A program made the translations under genes and the position numbers. 52,971 bases of DNA, from contig CAZJZI010000012.1 of the NCBI GenBank assembly GCA_964550435.1, forward strand, positions 1 to 52,971, written 5' to 3'. This document shows positions 1-8,527 of the stretch, one piece after another. The first letter of the stretch is position 1; each line of letters starts with the position of its first letter. The DNA comes from UBA11400 sp964550435 (GTDB lineage Bacteria > Bacteroidota > Rhodothermia > Balneolales > HLUCCA01). A model generated the notes under the pieces. It ran no database searches. It was not told where the DNA came from and worked only from the letters and a program-made list of their open reading frames with translations.

Positions 1-807
1 CAATGATTTAAAATCAACAACTTCAAGATAATCAATTTTGAAACCAAATGCAGTCAGTCGCTCTTTCTGAGTATTTATCTCAGCTCTAAGTAACTGCATC
101 GACGAACTATAACGTAATTCGTTTGCTATAAATTCCTTATCCCCACCTGCAACGCTCCCAAGCCCATCTCTTAACACCTGCGCCACACTACGTATGGATT
201 TATATAACTCCGGAGCAAGTTCACGATTTGAATCAGACAAATAGCGATTTCTACTGCTTAGAGCCAGTCCGTCTGACTCCCTGACTGTTGATACGGGGTA
301 AAGTTCAACAGGGATATTGAACTCATTAACCATAGTCTGAATGAGTACAAACTGCTGGATATCTTTTTGTCCGAAGTAAGCACGATGGGGTTGAACAATC
401 TGGAACAGCTTGTTAACAACCTGTAAAACGCCATTGAAATGACCTGGTCGGGTGGCTCCACACAAATGTGAATCAAGTTGATCGATCGAAATACTTAGAT
501 GGTGTTTGCTGGGGTACATCTCGTTGGCTGACGGAGCAAAAATTAAATCTAATCCTTCTTTTTTGCACAATTCGGCATCTGATTCCAGCGAACGTGGATA
601 TCTGTCAAGATCCTCATTTGGACCAAATTGTGTTGGATTCACGAAAATACTGACAACAACAACGTCGTTGTGTACTTTGGCTTCACGAATTAAGGATAAG
701 TGTCCTTCGTGCAATGCGCCCATGGTTGGGACGAGGCCGATCTGTTTGAAAGGACGCAGGGAGTCCAGGTATTCGCGAGTTTTTGATATTTCGTGAACGA
801 TTTCCAT
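1..807 (-). CDS. panC: pantothenate synthetase, 3' end cut by window edge
   Basis: Joins pantoate and beta-alanine with ATP to make pantothenate, a cytosolic step of CoA synthesis. I translated the reverse strand from the ATG at 807-805: 269 codons stay open to base 1, so only the last dozen or so codons of the usual ~280-residue protein are missing. The nucleotide-binding motif PTMGALHEGH lies at residues 27-36 with the HxGH histidines, VNPTQF follows near residue 57, and the FGQKD and SSRNRYLS motifs of the family come later in order. It is separated from the upstream E2 gene by a strong terminator, so it probably has its own promoter. coaD, a later step in CoA synthesis, is also in this window at 27056. 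Confidence 0.96.
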   Translation of the reverse strand, partial: MEIVHEISKTREYLDSLRPFKQIGLVPTMGALHEGHLSLIREAKVHNDVVVVSIFVNPTQFGPNEDLDRYPRSLESDAELCKKEGLDLIFAPSANEMYPSKHHLSISIDQLDSHLCGATRPGHFNGVLQVVNKLFQIVQPHRAYFGQKDIQQFVLIQTMVNEFNIPVELYPVSTVRESDGLALSSRNRYLSDSNRELAPELYKSIRSVAQVLRDGLGSVAGGDKEFIANELRYSSSMQLLRAEINTQKERLTAFGFKIDYLEVVDFKSL

Positions 808-820
808 AGTGAGTTCAGAC

Positions 821-853
821 AAAAAACGGCACGGTTGAATAACCGTGCCGTTT
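821..853 (-). terminator. intrinsic terminator after the E2 gene
   Basis: A perfect inverted repeat ACGGCACGGTT / AACCGTGCCGT around a 4-base loop, followed on the minus strand by a run of six T. It lies 38 bases past the stop codon of the E2 acyltransferase and just ahead of panC, so it should end the E2 transcript and uncouple the two genes. Confidence 0.9.
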
Positions 854-890
854 CATTGAATATCAGATGTACTTATTTACTTCAGAAGAA

Positions 891-2285
891 TCAGACTCTT
901 CGGTTTACATCGAAATTTTCGAGTAATTCAGTTACACGTTGCATAAACGCGCCCCCGAGTGCTCCATCAATAATACGGTGGTCGTAACTCATAGACAGAT
1001 ACACCATGTGACGGATAGCGATCACGTCACCAACTTCAGTTTCCATCACAACCGGACGTTTTTTGATTGCACCAGTTCCGAAAATGGCAACTTGTGGCTG
1101 GTTGATAATTGGTGTTCCCATGAGATTTCCTACGCTACCGTAGTTTGTCAGGGTAAACGTCCCACCTACCAGATCGTCTGGAGAAAGTTGTTTGTTACGC
1201 GCTTTCTTAGCGAGGTCGTTGGTTGAACGAGCCAGGCCTTGAATATTCATTTCGCCTGCGTTTTTTATTACAGGGACAATCAATCCACCGCTTCCGGACT
1301 CACCTAAAGCAACCGCAATACCATAGTTGATATCACGCTTCAGAATGATTGATTCTCCATCCACAGAACTGTTCATCAACGGAAATTCACGAAGAGCCTG
1401 TATAGTTGCTTCGATAAAGAACGGAGTGAATGTTAGTTTGAAGCCATTCTCTTTGTAGAAACGATCTTTGTTTTTCTCGCGGAACATAACCATGGTGGTC
1501 ACGTCGGCTTCAGCGAAAGTGGTTACGTGTGCTGAAGTTGCCTTCGATTTAACCATATGTTCGGCAATAATCTTGCGCATACGGTCCATTTTGATGACCT
1601 GCACATTTTCAGACGGCCAGTGAACCTTGATTTCGCCAGCTGAAATTTTTGATGAATCAGTTGAAGGGGCTGATGGCTTATCTGCAGGTTTAGATAATGT
1701 CTGTGCTGGTTTGCTTTCAGCAGGAGCCGGTTGTGAAGCAGACTTCTTACGCTCGATGTAGTTTAAAACATCTTGTTTATTAACTCGACCCTGAGCACCA
1801 GATCCTTCAATGGAATCGAGTTCGCTCATGGATAGACCTTCTTCTTTGGCAATTGAACGAACCAAAGGTGAGTAGAATCGACCGTCACCGGAGTCATCAG
1901 AAGAAGATTCTTCACTAGCTGGAGCTTCTTCGGCTTTAGGCTCCTCTTTAACCGGTTCTTCTTTTGCTGGTTCCTCTGCGGTTGTTTTCTCTGCAGGTTC
2001 TTCAGACTTGGTTTCGGTTTTCGGGGCACTTGCAGCGGCAGACGCATCGGTTTCAATGATTGCGATCACGTTACCAACTTCTACCGTATCATTTACTTCA
2101 GCTAAAATTTCTACCAAAACCCCTGACGCCGGAGAAGGAACTTCGGAATCAACCTTATCGGTCGCGATTTCGAGTAGCGTTTCGTCTTGTTCGATGGTAT
2201 CACCTACGGATTTACTCCACTCAATGACTGTTCCCTCCATGATCGATTCGCCCATCTTGGGCATCACAACTTCTACACGTGCCAT
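891..2285 (-). CDS. 2-oxo acid dehydrogenase E2 component (dihydrolipoamide acyltransferase)
   Basis: E2 core of a 2-oxoacid dehydrogenase complex, moving acyl groups from lipoyl-lysine to CoA. Domains in order: lipoyl domain at residues 1-80 with the lipoylation lysine in TDKVD (K44); a Glu/Ala/Pro-rich flexible linker at about 80-135; a peripheral subunit-binding domain at about 136-180 (SPLVRSIAKEEG, then GSGAQGRV); a second flexible linker; and the catalytic domain from about 225 with the active-site HRIIDG (H436, D440). Length (464) suits a single-lipoyl E2. E1 and E3 genes are not in the window, so I cannot tell from context whether the substrate is a branched-chain oxoacid, pyruvate or 2-oxoglutarate. 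The architecture most resembles Bacteroidota E2 proteins annotated as branched-chain or pyruvate type. A -7-like box lies at 2329-2337. Confidence 0.95.
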   Translation of the reverse strand: MARVEVVMPKMGESIMEGTVIEWSKSVGDTIEQDETLLEIATDKVDSEVPSPASGVLVEILAEVNDTVEVGNVIAIIETDASAAASAPKTETKSEEPAEKTTAEEPAKEEPVKEEPKAEEAPASEESSSDDSGDGRFYSPLVRSIAKEEGLSMSELDSIEGSGAQGRVNKQDVLNYIERKKSASQPAPAESKPAQTLSKPADKPSAPSTDSSKISAGEIKVHWPSENVQVIKMDRMRKIIAEHMVKSKATSAHVTTFAEADVTTMVMFREKNKDRFYKENGFKLTFTPFFIEATIQALREFPLMNSSVDGESIILKRDINYGIAVALGESGSGGLIVPVIKNAGEMNIQGLARSTNDLAKKARNKQLSPDDLVGGTFTLTNYGSVGNLMGTPIINQPQVAIFGTGAIKKRPVVMETEVGDVIAIRHMVYLSMSYDHRIIDGALGGAFMQRVTELLENFDVNRRV

Positions 2286-2328
2286 GTATAAATAATAAAG
2301 TCTAAATGTTTAAAAATTTGATATCCTG

Positions 2329-2337
2329 TAAATATAC
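2329..2337 (-). promoter_or_regulatory. candidate -7 promoter box for the E2 gene
   Basis: On the minus strand this reads GTATATTTA, close to the Bacteroidota -7 element TAnnTTTG, and lies 44 bases upstream of the E2 start codon. The same GTATATTT core occurs before argS and the NrnA-like gene. I see no convincing -33 TTTG at the usual 19-21 base spacing. Confidence 0.4.
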
Positions 2338-2524
2338 GGCTTCATTCAATTAAATGAACTATTCAATATGGCCGAAATTCCGGTTCTGGAATCGCTTTTT
2401 TGAGATTGATTAAGGTATTTGGACATCACATACCAACAATATAAAAAATGTTTAGTGCTGCGTAACTTGATATACCTAACTTACTGCCTGGATGACGAAC
2501 TTGGAATTATGTCAAGGGTTTTAC

Positions 2525-4102
2525 TCAAAAGACCAATGTAACTCTAAGGCCAGGATTCGAGTTTTCGAATGTGATTGAGCCCCCGATTTGCTGTGTTAGT
2601 CCGTTTATGATAGTGTATCCGAAAGATTCTCCTTTTTTCAAGCTGTCAATGTCTCTTATACCATGTCCGTTATCCTGAACTACCAGCATTACCTTCTCTT
2701 CACGTTTTTTGAGTGTGATTATAACATTTCCAATATCGGTACCTTTAAAGGCATGTTTGTAACAATTTGTCAGGATCTCGGTTGTGATCAGAGCACATGG
2801 GACCGACTTATTGAGCTCGATCTGAATCGGTTCGGCATCTATAATGATTTCAATGGCTTTGTTTTGCTGATTGGAAAAGGTGTCTAGAATGGGAATAAGT
2901 TCATGCAAGAACGTAGCAAAATCTACACTTTCGAGTTGCTCATTATTGTAGACGAGCTCATGGACCAATGAGATTGATCTAATTCGTTTGTCTGTTTCTT
3001 CCAGGATTTCTCGGGCCGAGGTATCCGATACGGTATCCAATTGGAGCCCGATCAGGCCAGAGATGATTGCCAAATTATTCTTAACCCGATGATGAATTTC
3101 TGCAAGCAGTACCTCTTTTTCACGCAGGTTTTTCTTGGTCACTTCTTCCTGTTTTTTCCGATCGTCAATATTTCTCACAACGGCTATTACATGACCTTTT
3201 TCAGCGATTTCTATGTAGCTAAGTGACACTTCTACCCAAAAAAGAGCGTCATTCCCTTTTCGTGCGTACCAATCGAAGGTATATGAACCGAGATCAACGG
3301 CTTTTTTTAAATTTTCGAGGCCTTTTTGAGGATTATAGTTGTCATCACCAGAACTAATATTTCTAACGAAATTATTCAGTACCTGTTCGCGGGTTTCCAG
3401 TTTATACAGGTCTAGTGTTCTGTCATTAAAATCTACAATCATTCCTGTATCAGCATCGTGCAGAAAGATTGCTTCGTTGGTAGAATTGAATATTGCCCGA
3501 AATTTTTGTTCGTTTTCTCTCGCCAGAGTATACAGGTGACGAATTTCAAGCTGATCTGACAAAACTTTTCCAGTTATAACTGTGCCCAATGGATAGAATA
3601 TGATAATTGTTAATGCTATCCGATTAAAAACGTCTTGTTGTGCAGAACTGGGTAGTAAAACCATTAAAGCAATCATGCCAACATGTACCCCGACTCCCAT
3701 TAATAAGAGGTATTGAAGGGTAGGCGCCTTTCTTTGGTCCCAAAACCGTCGAAATCCAAACCCAACCAGAAATGCCAGAATGGCAACCGAAACACCCATG
3801 ATAATACCAGCTCCGCCGATATACAATCGTGCTGCTACCGCCATAATAGTAGTAATTAGTCCTGTGATGGGACCAAAGAACAGAGTAGCAAGACTTATTG
3901 TAACTGATCGCCCATCGAAAATGAGTCCTTCTGTTAACACAAAAGGATAAAGTATTCCGATTACAGCTGCTGTACCGAAGAGTAATCCTTGTAAAACCAT
4001 TCCAACCGTTTTGTTTCCAGGTACCCGATTTTCAAGAAATCCAGAGATAACCGCGAAGGCTATAAGGAAGGTCAGGTTGTAAGCAACGTCAATTATTAAC
4101 AT
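2525..4102 (-). CDS. LytS-like 5TM receptor / PAS / HisKA_2 sensor histidine kinase
   Basis: Inner-membrane sensor kinase. Residues 1-180 carry several hydrophobic helices with the sequence style of the 5TMR-LYT receptor domain (NKTVGM..., a FDGRSV segment, then GPITGLIT). A PAS domain spans about 200-315 (FRAIFNSTNEAIFLHD, ending VIAVVRNIDDRK). The HisKA_2-type dimerisation helix contains EIHHRVKNNL with the candidate phospho-acceptor at H337/H338. The HATPase has an N-box near 441-454 (TEILTNCYKHAF) and a G-box DNGHGI at 477-482. No response regulator is adjacent, so it is an orphan kinase here. HisKA_2 kinases often act on stand-alone or output-domain receivers, but the partner cannot be named. 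The flanks are a 239-base gap on the E2 side and a divergent gene (amn) on the other. Confidence 0.88.
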   Translation of the reverse strand: MLIIDVAYNLTFLIAFAVISGFLENRVPGNKTVGMVLQGLLFGTAAVIGILYPFVLTEGLIFDGRSVTISLATLFFGPITGLITTIMAVAARLYIGGAGIIMGVSVAILAFLVGFGFRRFWDQRKAPTLQYLLLMGVGVHVGMIALMVLLPSSAQQDVFNRIALTIIIFYPLGTVITGKVLSDQLEIRHLYTLARENEQKFRAIFNSTNEAIFLHDADTGMIVDFNDRTLDLYKLETREQVLNNFVRNISSGDDNYNPQKGLENLKKAVDLGSYTFDWYARKGNDALFWVEVSLSYIEIAEKGHVIAVVRNIDDRKKQEEVTKKNLREKEVLLAEIHHRVKNNLAIISGLIGLQLDTVSDTSAREILEETDKRIRSISLVHELVYNNEQLESVDFATFLHELIPILDTFSNQQNKAIEIIIDAEPIQIELNKSVPCALITTEILTNCYKHAFKGTDIGNVIITLKKREEKVMLVVQDNGHGIRDIDSLKKGESFGYTIINGLTQQIGGSITFENSNPGLRVTLVF

Positions 4103-4210
4103 CTATTGAACATAACCGTGTAACATTGGAGGCATGTTAGGAAAAAGCGTTCAGTCAAACAATGACTAGAATCATATTCTTCTGTATCTTAACGCCGAAA
4201 AGGAGAATAC

Positions 4211-5389
4211 ATGGAAGTACTACACAGACTTGAACCGGTTAAGGGAGAAAAAGTAACCGATAGAAACAACAGAATAGCATCGTTTCTTAACGAAATGGAG
4301 CGAATTGATGAAGCAGGTTTCTATCCAGAAATTACGGTTGTAAGGTCCTGGTCCAGGCACAATCCCAATATTTCGGGTGAATTTGCTAAGCCAAGGGTAT
4401 TTGAATGGTATTTAAAACGTGAATTTGAACGAATGCTCTTAAAAAATGCAGTTATTGAACTGAGAGCTTCCAGAGCTAAAATTCCATTAAATGATCCGGT
4501 TCTTTTTGACAATCTGGATGAGGATGAATGGGATTTCACCCAGAAAAAATTGTTTTTGTTCCGCGCAGAACGTATCGATTTGTCGATAGATCGTTTACAG
4601 CATTACACCGGAACATCTGCTGAGGATTTTCAGCGTTACGTATTGTTCACCAACTACGACATGCACGTAGAGGTTTTCAAGAAGAAATTCCCTGATTGCG
4701 TGCAACCATCTCGTTTAGGTGTACAAATGCCTGCTTATCACCATAAAGAGGCAGATAATATGGGAATCACACTGGTAAATATCGGTGTAGGTCCATCAAA
4801 TGCTAAAACCTGTTCAGATCATATAGCCGTCTTACGTCCGGATGTGATGATTATGGTTGGACACTGTGGAGGGCTTCGAAACCATCAGGAAATCGGTGAT
4901 TTCGTGATTGCGTCCGGATATCTAAGGGCAGACAAAGTGCTAGACGAAATTTTACCACTCGAAGTCCCTGTAACGCCCAACTATCTGCTGAATATTCATT
5001 TGCAAAATGCTCTCGAAGCATTCAAACTGAATTATCGACTGGGAACGGTCTACACCACCGACAATCGAAACTGGGAATTCGCCAAACTACGGACCGTTGG
5101 CCGAATTCATACAAGTCGAAGTATAGCCATTGATATGGAGTCGGGCACAATTGCTACCAACGGATTCCGCTATCGGATTCCTCACGCGACACTACTTTGT
5201 GTGAGTGATAAGCCATTGCACGGCAAGCCGAAACTTTCCGGAGCTGCACAAAACTTCTATCAGAACTCAAAAGAAAAACACCTGGAAGTCGTTTTGAATG
5301 CCATCAAAGCCATCAAGAATGCCAATCCAATGGGACTACCGAATGATTCCTTGCGAGCGGCCGACGAGCCACTGATGGGAGGACTCTGA
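4211..5389 (+). CDS. amn: AMP nucleosidase
   Basis: Hydrolyses AMP to adenine and ribose 5-phosphate, adjusting the adenylate pool. The N-terminal part (about 1-160) is the AMP nucleosidase-specific domain, and the C-terminal half is a nucleoside-phosphorylase (PNP/UDP) fold. It shows VNIGVGPSNAKT, the MVGHCGGLR loop near residues 216-224, and the IDMESGTIATNGFRYRIP segment with the conserved DME and RIP features, followed by LLCVSDKPLHGKPKL. The start has a good Shine-Dalgarno (AAGGAG 8 bases upstream), which is stronger than at most starts here. A GNAT acetyltransferase begins two bases after its stop, so the two are likely co-transcribed. Confidence 0.95.
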   Translation: MEVLHRLEPVKGEKVTDRNNRIASFLNEMERIDEAGFYPEITVVRSWSRHNPNISGEFAKPRVFEWYLKREFERMLLKNAVIELRASRAKIPLNDPVLFDNLDEDEWDFTQKKLFLFRAERIDLSIDRLQHYTGTSAEDFQRYVLFTNYDMHVEVFKKKFPDCVQPSRLGVQMPAYHHKEADNMGITLVNIGVGPSNAKTCSDHIAVLRPDVMIMVGHCGGLRNHQEIGDFVIASGYLRADKVLDEILPLEVPVTPNYLLNIHLQNALEAFKLNYRLGTVYTTDNRNWEFAKLRTVGRIHTSRSIAIDMESGTIATNGFRYRIPHATLLCVSDKPLHGKPKLSGAAQNFYQNSKEKHLEVVLNAIKAIKNANPMGLPNDSLRAADEPLMGGL

Positions 5390-5391
5390 TC

Positions 5392-5865
5392 GTGGAAACG
5401 CGAAGAGCCACAATTAATGAGATTCTGCCATTAAGACATCGGATCTTGAGGGCAGGATTTCCGATTGATGCGGCAAGATTTCCTGAAGACAATGAAGCAA
5501 CGACTATACATTATGGTCTATTTATTGAAGGTGAAGTCAAGGTCTGTCTTACTTTAATTGCGAACGAATTGGATGGCAAAAAGGCCTGGCAATTGCGTGG
5601 TATGGCAGCAGATGTTGGGGTTCAGGGCAAGGGATTTGGTGGCAGTTTGATACATTTTGCGCTTCAAGATGCGCTGAATCAGAGTTACAGTTCACTTTTT
5701 TGGTGCAATGCCAGAAAGGCAGCTGCCGGATTTTATGAAAAAAATGGCTGGGATTTCATATCTGAGGAGTTCATGGTACCCGTTTTTGGCCCACATTATA
5801 AGATGTTAAAAGCGGTAGAGCCGCTTTTAACATCAGACAAGAGAGAAGTGATGAGGGAATGGTAG
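5392..5865 (+). CDS. GNAT-family N-acetyltransferase
   Basis: A 157-residue GNAT-fold protein starting at GTG 5392, two bases after the amn stop. The acetyl-CoA binding motif is seen as RGMAADVGVQGKGFGGSLI around residues 69-87 (V-x-x-x-x-Q/R-G-x-G/A pattern), followed by WCNARKAAAGFYEKNGW, the usual motif B region, and a FGPHYKM terminus. The substrate is unknown. Co-transcription with amn may reflect shared regulation only. The end of the gene contains a perfect 11-bp inverted repeat (5805-5831), 34 bases before the stop codon, which is unusual inside a coding region. Confidence 0.88.
   Translation: METRRATINEILPLRHRILRAGFPIDAARFPEDNEATTIHYGLFIEGEVKVCLTLIANELDGKKAWQLRGMAADVGVQGKGFGGSLIHFALQDALNQSYSSLFWCNARKAAAGFYEKNGWDFISEEFMVPVFGPHYKMLKAVEPLLTSDKREVMREW
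5805..5831 (+). terminator. terminator-like perfect hairpin inside the 3' end of the GNAT gene
   Basis: GTTAAAAGCGG, a 5-base loop TAGAG, then CCGCTTTTAAC: an 11-bp stem with no mismatches. It falls within the last 20 codons of the acetyltransferase frame. The T run is only four bases, so termination may be weak. It could instead be a transcript-stabilising or attenuating structure ahead of the 163-base gap to radC. Confidence 0.45.
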
Positions 5866-6028
5866 GCAGTACACAAGCACCGACAGGTGCGCAGTCTAGT
5901 GCAGAACATCATGAGGCGAAGCCGAGTGAAATAAATTCTTTTTTTGCAAGGAATCGAACCAGACGGACTCTATAAAAGTATCGGGCAGAAAACCCAAATA
6001 ACTTTTTAACCCAAATTAGAGTCAATTT

Positions 6029-6745
6029 ATGAAAGCAACACGGTTTGATGATCGGATGAGCCCTGTTCGTATGGTAAAGGATATGTCGCCAGACGATCAG
6101 CCACGAGAAAAAATGCAGAAACATGGTCCGGATGTACTTTCGAACGCCGAATTACTTGCCATAATTATGCGGACCGGGACGTCAAAAATGAATGTGATCG
6201 ATATGTCCCGAACCCTGCTGGATCAATACGGCGGACTACATCAACTAGCCCGTAAACCCTGGAATGACTTGTCGCGGCTAAATGGAATAGGTAACGTGAA
6301 AGCTATTACAGTGGTTGCTGCACTGGAGCTGGGACGAAGACTACAGTCTGCTTCTCCAGACGTGAAGGTATTTCTGAAGAGTCCCGATGACGTTTATGCA
6401 CATTTTGGTCCCATGATGCGTGATCTTCGCAAAGAAATATTTGTTATTGCATTTCTGAATTCAGCCAAGAAACTGATTGGTTATGAAAAAACCAGTGTCG
6501 GAGGACAGACGGCAACAATTGTTGATCCACCCGAAATCATTCGGCAGGCAATCATGCACGAAGCGAATAGTGTTGTTCTACTTCATAATCACCCATCGGG
6601 GAACCCCGTTGCTTCGCAGGCTGATATTATTCTAACCAAGCGCATCTGTGAGGCGGGACGTTTGGTCGGAATCCCTGTTGAAGATCATGTAATCATTGCA
6701 GGCTATGAATTTGTGAGCCTCCGAAGTAAGGGATTGATGGGATAG
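6029..6745 (+). CDS. radC: RadC-family JAB/MPN protein
   Basis: 238 residues with the RadC layout: an N-terminal helix-hairpin-helix region (LSNAELLAIIMRTG, then LSRLNGIGNVKA) at about 35-110 and a C-terminal JAMM-type metal-binding domain. The metal motif HNHPSGNPVASQAD is intact near residues 191-204. The family was named after a radiation-sensitive locus, but its DNA-repair role is not established. The start at 6029 is an ATG; a second in-frame ATG nine codons on is also possible. The preceding 163 bases (5866-6028) hold no gene that I can support. Confidence 0.93.
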   Translation: MKATRFDDRMSPVRMVKDMSPDDQPREKMQKHGPDVLSNAELLAIIMRTGTSKMNVIDMSRTLLDQYGGLHQLARKPWNDLSRLNGIGNVKAITVVAALELGRRLQSASPDVKVFLKSPDDVYAHFGPMMRDLRKEIFVIAFLNSAKKLIGYEKTSVGGQTATIVDPPEIIRQAIMHEANSVVLLHNHPSGNPVASQADIILTKRICEAGRLVGIPVEDHVIIAGYEFVSLRSKGLMG

Positions 6746-6750
6746 AATGC

Positions 6751-6759
6751 GTATATTTG
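6751..6759 (+). promoter_or_regulatory. candidate -7 promoter box for argS
   Basis: GTATATTTG, an exact match to the Bacteroidota -7 pattern TAnnTTTG, starting five bases after the radC stop and ending 33 bases before the argS ATG. A TTG at 6734-6736 is slightly too close to be a standard -33 element. Confidence 0.45.
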
Positions 6760-6792
6760 GGCAAATTATACTTATTTGACCCGAATTACTTC

Positions 6793-8424
6793 ATGAACGA
6801 CTATCTCGTTAAGATCCTGATCGAAACCCTAACCAAGCTCTATCCATCGATAGAAATTCCAGAGGTGACGGTCGAAAAGCCCCGTATTGCCGAACACGGG
6901 GATGTGGCCACAACTATTGCCTTGCAGTTAACAAAGCTGGTTGGTAAACCACCACGTAAAATTGCAGAGGAACTGATAGAGGCATTACCAAAAAAAGACT
7001 CTCTGATTGAGAGTATGGAAATTGCCGGGCCAGGTTTTATCAATTTCAGGTTTTCAGAGTCCTGGTTGCAGAATCAGCTTGCAGAGATCTTATCAACTGG
7101 GACCTCTTATGGTCGCGGAACAGCACTTGAAGGCAAGAAGTATCAGGTCGAATTTGTAAGCGCTAATCCAACAGGTCCGCTTACGGTTGGACACGGGAGG
7201 AATGCGGTTTTGGGCGATACCATTGCCCGTCTTTTTGAGTGGGCCGGTGCAAACGTGGAGCGAGAGTACTATTTCAACAATGCCGGTCGGCAAATGCGTG
7301 TTCTTGGCGCTTCGGTTTCTGCTCGTTATCAACAAATTCTGGGGAAGGCTGTTGAGTTACCAGATGGCGGCTATGAAGGTGAATACATCAAAGACATCGC
7401 CCAGAGCCTGGTGGATGCACACGGTGACCAATATCTTAATCAACCGGAGCACATTATTTTCAAAGAGACGGCTGAAAAACTCATTTTTGACGATATCAGC
7501 CGTACGCTAGAGCGCATGAACATCCGCATGGATAGCTATTTCAATGAAAATGACCTATATGAGAACGGGTCAATCGAGTCGGTATTGAAACGCATGCGTG
7601 AAAAAGAATTGATTTACGATCAGGACGGAGCTGTTTGGTTCAAGACAACCTTATTTGGCAAAGAAAAAGACACTGTTTTAGTGAAAAGTACCGGTGAGCC
7701 GACCTATCGATTACCCGACATCGCGTATCACTGCAATAAGTTAGATCGTGGCTATGACAAATGTATTGATGTGTTCGGTGCTGATCATATCGCAACGTAT
7801 CCGGATGTTTTGTCTGGTCTTGAAGTACTTGGGTACGATAAAAACCGTGTGGATGTGCTTGTGTATCAGTTTGTAACCATCGTAAAAGATGGGAAACCCT
7901 TTAAAATGAGTACCAGAAAAGCAAATTTTGTCACTTTGGATGAATTGATGGACGAAGTAGGTGCTGATGTGACACGATTTTTCTTTTTAATGAGATCACC
8001 AGGCACCCACCTCGAGTTTGATATTGCCCAGGCGAAAGAAAGTGGTGAAAAGAATCCGGTTTTCTATCTTCAATATGCATTTGCTCGAATTCAAAGTATC
8101 ATGCGTAAGGTCCATGACACGTTTGAATTTAATGGCGCAGCTGACTTAAGCCTGTTGAAGCACGAGGCGGAATTGAATGTCATCAAAGACCTGATCGACT
8201 TTCCGGACTGGATTTTAAGTGCAGCAACGAGCAAAGAGCCACACCGTTTGATCAACTTTTTGAATCAGTTGGCGACTAATTTCCACAAGTTTTATCATGA
8301 TTGCAGAATTGTAGGTGAAGAACCATCTCTGGCACATGCACGGGTATCCTTATTAAATGCAGTTGCAATCGTAATGGCTAACGGACTTACTATTCTTGGA
8401 ATTGATGCACCAGAGCGGATGTAG
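6793..8424 (+). CDS. argS: arginyl-tRNA synthetase
   Basis: Charges tRNA-Arg with arginine. Class I synthetase with the N-terminal Add1 domain (PRIAEHGDVATT), the HIGH-type motif VGHGR at residues 132-136 within SANPTGPLTVGHGRN, the KMSKS-type loop seen as KMSTRKANF, and a C-terminal DALR anticodon-binding domain from about residue 425. I start it at ATG 6793 (543 residues). A TTG-initiated extension to 6757 stays open, but that codon lies inside a -7-like box and the added residues do not look like the family N-terminus. Confidence 0.96.
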   Translation: MNDYLVKILIETLTKLYPSIEIPEVTVEKPRIAEHGDVATTIALQLTKLVGKPPRKIAEELIEALPKKDSLIESMEIAGPGFINFRFSESWLQNQLAEILSTGTSYGRGTALEGKKYQVEFVSANPTGPLTVGHGRNAVLGDTIARLFEWAGANVEREYYFNNAGRQMRVLGASVSARYQQILGKAVELPDGGYEGEYIKDIAQSLVDAHGDQYLNQPEHIIFKETAEKLIFDDISRTLERMNIRMDSYFNENDLYENGSIESVLKRMREKELIYDQDGAVWFKTTLFGKEKDTVLVKSTGEPTYRLPDIAYHCNKLDRGYDKCIDVFGADHIATYPDVLSGLEVLGYDKNRVDVLVYQFVTIVKDGKPFKMSTRKANFVTLDELMDEVGADVTRFFFLMRSPGTHLEFDIAQAKESGEKNPVFYLQYAFARIQSIMRKVHDTFEFNGAADLSLLKHEAELNVIKDLIDFPDWILSAATSKEPHRLINFLNQLATNFHKFYHDCRIVGEEPSLAHARVSLLNAVAIVMANGLTILGIDAPERM

Positions 8425-8527
8425 TTTTTGATATAGCTTATCCGAAGTATGATAAATTGAGATGGACTTGGGATTATTTGGTCATAATGATATCAGTCAA
8501 TTGATGTATGTAGCATAGGACACCTTT

